A DNA stretch of 24,763 nucleotides, taken from Sphaeroforma sirkka. Taxonomy: Eukaryota; Opisthokonta; Ichthyosporea; Ichthyophonida. Shown here in pieces: positions 8,447 through 17,427 of the stretch (position 1 is its first letter; each line of letters opens with the position of its first letter). The DNA is taken from positions 25,001-49,763 of the forward strand of contig LUCW03000426.1 in assembly GCA_001586965.3 (NCBI GenBank). The letters are read 5' to 3'. The translations under genes were made by a program, and so were the position numbers. The notes beneath the pieces are model-generated. The model was not told where the DNA came from, searched no databases, and worked only from the letters and a program-made list of their open reading frames with translations.

Positions 8447-10895
8447 CTGCGTTGATTCTTGAGATTATGTGTCCGCTTAAAACGGACACAGACGGTGGGT
8501 TTTGCAAATTTGCGTTGATTCTTGCGATTACGTGTCGGCTTGAAACGGACACAGACGGTGGGTTTTGCAAATTTGCTTTTTACGATTAAGTGTCCGTTTG
8601 AAACGGACACAGACGGTGGGTTTTGCATTTTTGTGTTGATTTTTTGCAATTTTCCGGTGGTTTTTGTAATTTTGTGTCTGCTTGAAACGGCCACAGACGA
8701 TGGGTTTTGCAAATTTGCGTTGATTCTTGCGATTACAAGTCCGCTTAAAACGGACACAGACGGTGGGTTTTGCATTTTTGTGTTGATTTTATGCAATTTT
8801 CCGGGGGTTTTTGTAATTTTGTGTCTGCTTGAAACGGCCACAGACGGTGGGTTTTGCAAATTTGCGTTGATTCTTGCGATTACGTGTCCGCTTAAAACGG
8901 ACACAGACGTGGGTTTTGCATTTTTTGTGTTGATTCTTGTTATTACGTGTCGGCTTGAAACGGACACAGACGGTGGGTTTTGCATTTTTGTATTCATTTT
9001 TTGTAATTATCCGGTGATTTTTGTAATTTTGTGTCTGCTTGAAACGGACACAGACGGTGGGTTTTACAAATTTGCGTTTGTTCTTGCGATTACGTGTCCG
9101 CTTGAAACGGACACAGACGGTGGGTTTTGCATTTTTGTGTTGGTTCTTGTTATTACGTGTCGGCTTGAAACGGACACAGACGGTGGGTTTTGCATTTTTG
9201 TGTTGATTTTTTGCAATTATCCGGTGGTTTTTTAATTTTGTGTCGGCTTGAAACGGCCACAGACGATGGGTTTTGCAAATTTGCGTTGATTCTTGCGATT
9301 ACAAGTCCGCTTAAAACGGACACAGACGGTGGGTTTTGCATTTTTGTGTTGATTTTATGCAATTTTCCGGGGTTTTTGTAATTTTGTGTCTGCTTGAAAC
9401 GGCCACAGACGGTGGGTTTTGCAAATTTGCGTTGATTCTTGCGATTACGTGTCCGCTTTAAACGGACACGGACGGTGGGTTTTGCATTTTTGTGTTGATT
9501 CTTGTTATTACGTGTCGGCTTGAAACGGACACAGACGGTGGGTTTTGCATTTTTGTGTTGATTTTATGCAATGTTCCGGTGGTTTTTGTAATTTTGTGTC
9601 TGCTTGAAACGGCCACAGACGGTGGGTTTGCAAATTTGCGTTGATTCTTGCGATTACGTGTCCGCTTAAAACGGACAAAGACGGTGGGTTTTGCATTTTG
9701 TGTTGATTCTTGTTATTACGTGTCGGCTTGAAACGGACACAGACGGTGGGTTTTGCATTTTTGTGTTGATTTTATGCAATTATCCGGTGGTTTTTGTAAT
9801 TTTGTGTCTGCTTGAAACGGCCACAGACGGTGGGTTTTGCAAATTTGCGTTGATTCTTGCGATTACGTGTCCGCTTAAAACGGCCACAGACGATGGGTTT
9901 TGCAAATTTGCGTTGATTCTTGCGATTACGTGTCCGCTTAAAACGGACAAAGACGGTGGGTTTTGCATTTTTGTGTTGATTCTTGTTATTACGTGTCGGC
10001 TTGAAACGGACACAGACGGTGGGTTTTGCATTTTGTGTTGATTTTATGCAATGTTCCGGTGGTTTTGTAATTTTGTGTCTGCTTGAAACGGCCACAGACG
10101 GTGGGTTTTGCAAATTTGCGTTGATTCTTGCGATTACGTGTCCGCTTAAAACGGCCACAGACGATGGGTTTTGCAAATTTGCGTTGATTCTTGCGATTAC
10201 AAGTCCGCTTAAAACGGACACAGACGGTGGGTTTTGCATTTTTGTGTTGATTTTATGCAATTTTCCGGGGGTTTTTGTAATTTTGTGTCTGCTTGAAACG
10301 GCCACAGACGGTGGGTTTTGCAAATTTGCGTTGATTCTTGCGATTACGTGTCCGCTTAAAACGGACACGGACGGTGGGTTTTGCATTTTTGTGTTGATTC
10401 TTGTTATTACGTGTCGGCTTGAAACGGACACAGACGGTGGGTTTTGCATTTTTGTGTTGATTTTATGCAATGTTCCGGTGGTTTTTGTAATTTTGTGTCT
10501 GCTTGAAACGGCCACAGACGGTGGGTTTTGCAAATTTGCGTTGATTCTTGCGATTACGTGTCCGCTTAAAACGGACAAAGACGGTGGGTTTTGCATTTTT
10601 GTGTTGATTCTTGTTATTACGTGTCGGCTTAAAACGGACACAGACGGTGGGTTTCGCATTTTTGTGTTGATTCTTGTAATTTTGTGTCCGCTTGAAACGG
10701 ACACAGACAGTGGGTTTTGCATTTTTGTGTTTATTTTTTTGCAATTTTCCGGTGGTTTTTGTATTTTTGTGTGGGCTTGAAACAGACACAGACGGTGGGT
10801 TTTGCATTTTTGTGTTGATTTTTTTGCAATTATCCGGTGGTTTTTGTAATTTTGTGTCCGCTTGAAACGGACACAGACGGTGAGTTTTGCAAATT
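8447..10895. repeat. 2.45-kb higher-order minisatellite with 63/63/84-bp units
   Basis: About 35-40 units share a 30-bp head (TGTCCGCTTGAAACGG then ACACAGACGGTGGG) and end in one of three tails: CAAATTTGCGTTGATT...GCGATTACG (unit a, 63 bp), CATTTTTGTGTTGATT...GTTATTACG (unit c, 63 bp), or CATTTTTG...CCGGTGG...GTAATTTTG (unit b, 84 bp). The main order is a-c-b, a 210-bp higher-order period, mixed with a-b pairs. Many heads form a near-perfect palindrome, GTGTCCGTTT and AAACGGACAC around one base. All unit lengths are multiples of three, so frames of up to 316 codons stay open on both strands. I treat these frames as a by-product until expression is shown. There are no unique spacers, so it is not a CRISPR array. 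Confidence 0.95.
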
Positions 10896-11004
10896 TGTGT
10901 CTGCAAGTTAAAAACGAAAATGTATAAGCTGTAACGTTTCACATCAAACCAGTTCGAGCGACAGACCAAAATGAATGTTCGTAGTATACCGGTGTGTCCC
11001 CCCG

Positions 11005-11159
11005 ATGTCGAATGCATTCAACATCCACACTGTTGGAACCGGACTAATAGATGAAACATATTTTAAAGCTTCAGATGTTGCAAACATGATAGGTGTCGCA
11101 AAGGGAAGTACAGTAACCGCCGCATTGGATGAAAATGACTACATGCGAATTGGTGTTAA
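11005..11159 (+). pseudogene. Bro-N-like N-terminal fragment, truncated by LTR insertion
   Basis: The ATG at 11005 opens a 51-codon frame (an upstream in-frame ATG lies at 10975) that includes the stretch YFKASDVANMIG followed by TAALDENDYMR. The aromatic-FKA-DVA-MLG pattern resembles the start of the Bro-N DNA-binding domain found in large DNA viruses, phages and some mobile elements. The frame is interrupted after 11159 by the 5' LTR of element 1; codons read beyond that point belong to the LTR. The rest of the gene, if present, should lie beyond the 3' end of element 1, outside the window. The family call rests on a short stretch and could be wrong. Confidence 0.45.
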
Positions 11160-11755
11160 TGTAGAAATACGGCCTCCGGTCAGTCTAAAATATCAAGATC
11201 AATTGAGATAATACATTGGTTTTTATTTGTATTTTAAATAATTTAGTACAAGCTCTTTTTTTCCAATATTTCCAAAGTGTTCTAAATTCACTTTGATGGC
11301 TCCAATAGCCTGAGTATTTGGTATGACTCATCTACTTGGACCTATTTGAGACATTAGTAGATGTAGGATATTATAAACTAATTTTTATAATCTCCGAACT
11401 ACAACTTATAAATTTTGGTCCTCCCGCCAATCTCCAAAATCCAATTAGTCTTTTTCTTTTTTAACTTTTCTTCCGATGGAACTTTATTTATATCAGCTAA
11501 TGTATTGACGTGACTTACGTCATTATGTCTATTTACAAATTAGGCAAGTGGTCATGAACACTTAGTACTTCTAGTGAAAATTATTCAATAAAGAACAGCT
11601 AGAGGTACGCCCTGTGTGATCGAGGATATTTAGGCTCTTAACAAGAGGCAGTCCCGATCATTCTTACACAAGCTACCACTGCTAAATCCTAACTGACTAA
11701 ATTGTATTTTAGTTTAATATAGTTTGAAACCTAGTAATTTCCATCGAAGTTTACA
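11160..11755 (+). mobile_element. 5' LTR of element 1
   Basis: This 596-bp LTR (TGTAGAA...TTTACA) is nearly identical to the solo LTR at 6952-7545. AATAAA is at 11587-11592. The four bases before it are TTAA, which should be the target duplication repeated after the missing 3' LTR. No tRNA primer-binding site starting with TGG follows. The sequence just downstream (11762-11776) is partly complementary to 11682-11696 of the LTR with a 3-nt bulge, a weak hint of self-priming. Confidence 0.9.
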
Positions 11756-12484
11756 TATTTTTCAGTTATTTAGTAGTTACAGTAGTGTACTGCTTCTAGA
11801 CTGTCTGACATCGATTTACTATCCCGCAAATACTATGGCTAAGGGTACTTCTAAAGGCAAGGGAGCCGCTAGCTCTAAGCCTGCTAAGCCTGCCGAGGTT
11901 CCTGAGGTCCCTGTGGAAACACCTAGCCTGGCTGGAGTTGAGCCTGCCGAGGAAACTGTTGGGGAAGCAAATTCTGAGGTTGGTACAGAGGATTATTCTG
12001 AGGATGACTCGTCGGATCCTAAAGCCTTGGAAGAAGAGGTATCTACTACCGCGGAAAGGCTCGCCAGCGTCCGTGTATCACCTAGGAGTGAAGCTCAGGA
12101 CCCCAGCTTGCCCCCCCTGACCACGTGCCGTCAAATATTGGGGATAAACGTCGAAAGGCTGGAAAATTCGTGGATACGAATGTCGGGGACATTATAACTC
12201 CACATCTAAAGGACACTCCAGCACAAATCCGGAGTGAAAAGGAAGTATTGGACCTGTCCGAAAATTTCGGTTTCGCCATCGATGGAGAAGCCATTCCATT
12301 CAGCTCAAATCTTGGGGCCGAAGCTGAGGACGCCATAACTCGACAACGAGTGGTTGGATCCTCTCAATCTCGACGCCAATTGAACCGCACTGAAGCGCTC
12401 TTGAAGGAGCTAGCGGCAGCAGCAGTTGTGGACCCCTCTATCGTGTCCCACCTGGCTGATATTCTTCCTATACCGAAGAAGAAG

Positions 12485-12575
12485 AAAAATTCGGGCCCGG
12501 TTTCGAACCCGAGACCTACTGGTTTACCAGCCAGTATGTTTACCACTGAGCCAGTTACCACTGGCGAGAGAAAAT
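12485..12575 (-). ncRNA. tRNA-like sequence (tRNA pseudogene or tRNA-derived SINE) antisense in gag
   Basis: On the minus strand the sequence has an exact pol III A box, TGGCTCAGTGG (12553-12543), and a B box, GGTTCGAAACC (12509-12499), 33 bp apart. Between them is an anticodon-like arm with ACTGG and CCAGT stems around an enlarged loop. A run of five T (12489-12485), the usual pol III stop, follows. The acceptor and D stems do not pair well and the T stem has a mismatch, so it is not a sound tRNA. The gag frame differs on its two sides, which suggests an insertion, but I could not find a clean target duplication. Confidence 0.65.
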
Positions 12576-13865
12576 ATTTCAAAATTTAATCTCTATAGCT
12601 CTGATGCTACCATTGACCATCCTCTTGACAAACCTAACCCTGTTAGAGGATATGATCGTATGGAACTCGATGAGGCTTACCATCCTCGTAATATCGACCC
12701 TCATTTGCCAACTAACCCTGGTAATCACGATTTTGGCAATCGCTACACCAGTACCTCGTTAAAGAGTTCCCGCTCTAATCCTGAGGATGAGGAAGTGAGA
12801 ACCAGACATACTCGTCTCAGGCTATTACGCTCTGGTATGCAAGTCCTTGAGGACCGTCTATTGAATGACTCTGACCTTGACGATAGGAAAGCGGATAACA
12901 TTCGCTATCTAATCGATAACAAGAGAAAGGAAATAGACACCATCTTGGCACTAGCAGCCCGTAGCACTGAGCATGAGCCTCGTGAACACTTAGAACCAAG
13001 CTTTATAAAGCAGCTAGGTAACGCGCAGGCTGAGGTCGATTTCTCTACTAATGAGAGTACAGTGGAGACACTGAAGGCCTTCGACCAACTTAAGGAGTCT
13101 GCCAGCCTTAAGGATAAGCAGATGATGAATGCCTTTATTCATTTCTGTGAGCCAGGTGAATGGCGAACTATCTTGAAGGCTCATGAGCCCAACTGGAAAG
13201 CCCCACCCTGGCTCCAGTTGCGTGATAATATACTTAACACCTTTTTTGAAGATGCACGTGACCGTGAACTTTTAGAGTCTCGCAAGTATTTTGCGAACGA
13301 TACTACTATTCGAGGTGCTCTAGCTCATATGACATATATGAATACTCGGATGGGTGGTCGTACCTATACTGGCGAATATTTATTAATTTGTCAGATGATG
13401 GAGACTCTGGGAGCTAACCTCTTTAAGAAAGTCAATGATGACATCATCGCCTATGGTGATTTGCGATCTATACCTTGGTCTGTCTTTGAGAAGATAGTTC
13501 ACAAGCATACCAATTCCTCTACTAGAGTACTTAGTACCACGAGCTACACCCAGCCCACTAAGCGAAACGCAGTAGAGACTAATACTGCGCGTAGTACTAA
13601 GAAACCTCGCACTACTACTGGAGGGGGTACTGGCTCTACTTCTACCGAACCGAAAGGTGAAAAGAAGGTGAGAGCGCCTTGCAAGAAATGTGGTTACAAC
13701 CTCACAAAACGTAATGGCAAGTGGAATGGCAGACACGACCCTGTTAAGTGTGCACCAGGCAAGCCAGATTTTGGACACTATATGAAAGAGTGTGCTACTT
13801 GCAAGGGTACTAACGGTTGGCACAAAGAGGATTGCAAGGACTTACCGGACGTCCAAGTTAAGCAC

Positions 13866-13868
13866 TGA
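13866..13868 (+). other. Single in-frame TGA between gag and pol of element 1
   Basis: The gag frame meets TGA followed by CAG TAC CAT ATG and then stays open as pol in the same frame for more than 300 codons. This is the layout of stop-codon readthrough, one way retroelements limit pol expression. No downstream pseudoknot was identified. A plain termination with reinitiation at the ATG at 13878, or a simple mutation, would look the same. Confidence 0.45.
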
Positions 13869-13877
13869 CAGTACCAT

Positions 13878-15908
13878 ATGTGTGCACTAGAGCAAGATTA
13901 TGAGAAAATGTTCAATAAAATCTATACCAAAGGAGATGAACGTATCTTTCAAACAGTTTTCGTAAATGGAGAAAAAGTTATGACACTATTTGATCCAGGG
14001 GCTGAAGTCTCTGCTATCTCACGCCGAGTAGCCTACGCTACAGATATGGCTGTCCATAACGAAACAACTGATTTAATCTTGGGAAATGGCAAAGTTACTA
14101 CTTGCGAACAAGCCATTGACTATGCACACATAATGCTGTCAGATAGAAGAGAAGTGAAGACTCACCTAATCGTTACTGACATGTCTCAGAAATACGATTT
14201 AATTATAGGTATGACTGATCTCCTCAGTTTGGGTATAACACTCACTGGTCTGCCTAATGGGCTAGACCCGAATAAAGATCAGTCAGATGATAATATGTTA
14301 AAGATACCTAAACCTCCGGAAGGTGAAGCAAAGGATATGATTCCGCACTTCACCGATATAATTATGGACTTAATTATACAAAACAGGAAGATTGCAATAA
14401 CTGACTGGTGTATGTTTAAGTTCTCTAATGGGTACGTTAGACTTGACTTAACAAACGTCGACTTCTCTAAGTTAAAGTGTCCTTCACATAACTACGTGAG
14501 TTGGAGACACAAAGACGTTGTTAAAACCCAAATCGAAGATTGGTTAAAACAGGGTCTAATTGAAATCAATTATGATGCAACCCCAGTTAACTTAGCTCTC
14601 TTAGCGGTCGATCAATATAAATCTGATGGAACGTTTAGTAAAACAAGAGTAGTACTAGACCTGTCGCCAATCAACAAACTAATTCCGCAACATAGTTTTC
14701 CCTTACCTAAGATAAGCGAGATACTACGCAAAATGGAGGGTGCGACTATCTTTTCCAAGATAGACTTAAAAGCTGCATTCCATCAACTACAAATATATCA
14801 GCCTCATAGGAAATACTTTTCTCTTTACTTGGCAAGGTAAGAAGTACCAGTTTAAAGGTGCACCTGAAGGCTTACACATGTTACCTTCTTTCTTCCAACA
14901 AGTTATGATGGAACTATTTGCGGACCTGTCGTATAACGTATCAGTCTATTTAGATGATATAGTTATCTTTACAAAGACAGCACGTGAACATGTTAAACTC
15001 GTTAAAGAAGTCTTAAAGCGACTTAATCATGCTAAACTTAAGATTAACGAAGACAAGTGTTCTTTTGCTAAAGATACTATACACTTACTTGGCTACAAAG
15101 TATCTGCAGCAGGGGTAGAAATTGATCCTGGCAAGAAACAGTTTCTGTTGGATTTATCAACATCAATTACTGGAAGAGATGTGAACTCTGTGTGTGGGTT
15201 TGTTAACTTCTTCTCGGATTCGGTACCGCATCTTTCTCATTACTTAAAGCCTTTCAGTCACCTACGGCTGCACAAAGGACTTTTGGGAAAGCTTTGGACT
15301 AAAGAATGTGATGATGCATTTAAACTAGTCAAAAGTAAAGTAATGGACGCACCCATCATGCAGTACCCTGTGGATGGTGTCCCATTCCAAGTAGCAACCG
15401 ACGCTTCAGATCGAGCGGTAGGTGGAGTGCTTTACCAAACGATAAATGGTAAACCGCGCTACATACAATTCTTTAGCAAGAGTTATAATAAGAGTCAACG
15501 GAATTACCCTACCGTTAAACAAGAGCTCCTTGCTATAGTTACTGCGCTAAGACAGTTTAAAGACTACCTTTATGGAAGTTACTTTACTGTCGCCTGTGAT
15601 CAAAAGTCTTTAACATACTTAAAAGATATGAACCCTGATTCACAGTTGGTGAGCCTCTGGCATGACATTATTGCAAAGTTCGCTTTTAATATAACTTAAA
15701 CTCCCGCGATCCAAGCATACTGGCGATGTATATATCTGTCATTTCTTATGTGTGGCTTCGGGCTATAACTTGCTTTTATGCAATACCGAACAAACGTCCA
15801 CAAACAGTGGCAGAATTATGCTATCACGTCTTCAATGACTTCGGTTTCCCCCGAGTACTATGTTCTGATAACGGTAGTGAGTTTTGTACCGACGTAATGG
15901 AGGCACTT
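13878..15908 (+). pseudogene. Pol of element 1 (protease, RT, RNase H, integrase part), disrupted
   Basis: The protease region carries a D-P-G triplet (13992-14000) where the family has D-T-G or D-S-G, and a later DLIIGMTDLL stretch. Reverse transcriptase follows with KIDLKAAFHQ near 14760. A frame change occurs at about 14825, then the YLDD active site lies at 14947-14958. RNase H has ATDASD, KQELLAI and ACDQKSL (about 15395-15640). The frame stops at 15697-15699, and a new frame from 15726 begins within the integrase core (SDNGSEF at 15864-15884). The HHCC zinc finger and the first catalytic Asp are missing, so several hundred bases were deleted at about 15700-15725. The ORF is cut at 15908 by element 2. 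Confidence 0.88.
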
Positions 15909-16155
15909 TGTGGTCAGAATACAAGTACTTATATTTATTTGATTATTTTAGGTTTATTACAAGTTTTACAGTTTATCAGAATAATCTGATAAATTGGGTT
16001 TTAGGGTTTTGCTGGTTTTACAGCACATGACTAATGACTCATTTAAGAGTCAGTCATTTTAGGATTACTGTTTATAATTACTAATAAATGAACAACGTCC
16101 CCCTCCCTGAGGAAGGAGAACGTTGAGATACAGTTATCTCGCGTATACTTACTAC
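15909..16155 (+). mobile_element. 5' LTR of element 2
   Basis: This 247-bp LTR carries an unusual string of inverted repeats: TTTATCAGA with TCTGATAAA (15972-15993), GACTC with GAGTC (16036-16051), AACG...CTCC with GGAG...CGTT (16094-16124), and GAGATA with TATCTC (16125-16140). AATAAA lies at 16083-16088. A telomere-like GTTTTAGGGTTTT motif lies near 16000. The same hairpins occur in the 3' copy. Confidence 0.92.
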
Positions 16156-16197
16156 ATTTTTAACTTACCATAGAAGTTGTTAGTTTATTAGTAATTA
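16075..16197 (+). promoter_or_regulatory. LTR-leader inverted repeat in element 2 (possible priming or packaging structure)
   Basis: The LTR segment 16075-16096 and the leader segment 16176-16197 are complementary at 20 of 22 positions, including 14 in a row (TAATTACTAATAAA with TTTATTAGTAATTA). The arms enclose the two hairpins at 16094-16140. Self-priming Ty3 elements such as Tf1 pair the 5' end of their RNA with a site just after the LTR. Here the site starts about 20 nt past the LTR end, so the geometry does not fit that model exactly. No TGG-type tRNA site is seen. Confidence 0.5.
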
Positions 16198-17427
16198 CAG
16201 AGAAAGCTACAGAATATGAATTAGTCAGTAGCTGGCACATATTTTTTTTTTTGTTATAAGTATAACAATTGAAAGACAATGCGAACAGAGAATGTCGCAT
16301 CAAATTGAACGATTTAGATTATCCGAACGATTTAGATTGAATTGAACGATTTAGATTGGATTAACGACGTGTGGACGACGAGGATGAAGAAAGAATCTAC
16401 TAATACGAGTGAACCCGAAGAGCGAACATTCCAATCAAGCAGAACATTAACCAGGCTCAACAAGGAAAGTCTCACGACGATCAAATGACGAAATCAGACA
16501 ATCAGTCAGAATCCACAGATAAGTAGACATGTGTGAGTACAGGTAGGAAGGTTGTTTTCAGTGTGAGACCGGTACAAATCGAATTGCAAGCTAATGAGCT
16601 TAAATTGTATTTAAGAAGTTGTTAGAAGAAAGTTCTTTAGGATTCACAGTAGTGTAGTAGAGATGGGAGATGTATATGGTTAGTACCGACTCGGTTAGTA
16701 CGATGACGCAATGAATCAGCGGCATACTAGATTATTTTACAAAAGATTTTCAGAATGGGATATTAGGAAGCATACAGAGACACAAGTAAGCACCTGTGAG
16801 TTATTAGGAGCATATAAGGGTGGGGGCGCACATAACACGAACGATGCAAGTAAATACAAGGTTAAATTGTGAAAATGATATGCGAACACACTCAAATCAC
16901 TAGAACTTCCAGATAAATCAGGTCAACGGAGAGGATCAACAGTATGCACAGAAGGTGTGGTTGACGGCAGCTTAGTTTAGGAGTGCAATAACGAGCAATC
17001 GTTCTTAGATCAAGAAGCATATTCCAACAACCGCAACAGCACATGACAAGGACATCACGGGTAAGAAGAGTAAAAAAGAGGAGCGATGAGGGAAGTTCCC
17101 AACAGGGTCCTGCGAATAGGCCGTCATTAGGGCCGGAGTAAGAGCTGGCGAGGAGTAGAACAAGAAGTGGCTCCGACTAATGAGGCACTCAACCATATGT
17201 TATTGTGGGATGAAGAGTAAGACAGCTGGTAGTGTTAGAGTATATAGACTATCCACACTACTTATGTTAGTGTAGGAAATAAAACAGTCACGAGGGAACC
17301 CACGAGTTCCTCGGAGATCGATGTCGAGACGTTATGTGTTTGAAGGATGAAATTTAATAGAAAATGGATATTCATATTCAGTACTCTATCAGTTCATTCG
17401 CACACATTGACAAACAACTCACCAACC
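16156..17427 (+). other. Long untranslated leader of element 2
   Basis: These 1.27 kb between the LTR and gag contain no supportable gene. They include a poly-T run near 16241-16252 and three copies of GAACGATTTAGATT at 16307, 16325 and 16344. A leader this long may carry packaging or translation-initiation signals. The longest open frame (minus strand, 17005-17196) has no recognisable motif. Confidence 0.6.

Larger units (their letters stand above)
11838..13868 (+). pseudogene. Gag of element 1, frame-disrupted
   Basis: Gag forms the particle shell and binds the RNA. The start at ATG 11838 follows the LTR by 82 bp and opens with a Lys/Ala/Pro/Glu-rich low-complexity region. A run of seven C at 12111-12117 coincides with a frame change. 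A second change lies around the tRNA-like insertion (12485-12575). From about 12590 one frame is open to 13868. It includes a helical capsid-like region (about 13030-13520) and a basic Thr/Ser-rich linker. A Cys/His-rich tail follows (13680-13838; CKKCG, then GHYMKECATC and HKEDC), compatible with zinc knuckles of unusual spacing. It ends at a single TGA, after which pol continues in the same frame. Confidence 0.8.

Noticed and set aside
9772..10722. 316-codon minus-strand frame and overlapping plus-strand frames in the minisatellite, as protein genes
   Set aside because: They are entirely repeat-derived, overlap on opposite strands, and begin and end where unit lengths change by single bases. 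Reported as a property of the repeat, not as genes.
8447..10895. CRISPR array
   Set aside because: The regular repeats with hairpins have no unique spacers; the tails are themselves three repeated types, and the genome is eukaryotic.
11756..11780. tRNA primer-binding site of element 1
   Set aside because: No TGG-starting sequence complementary to a tRNA 3' end follows the LTR; the partial complementarity to the LTR is short and bulged.
12485..12575. Functional tRNA gene
   Set aside because: Acceptor and D stems do not pair, the anticodon loop has an extra base, and the T stem has a mismatch. Kept only as a tRNA-like sequence.
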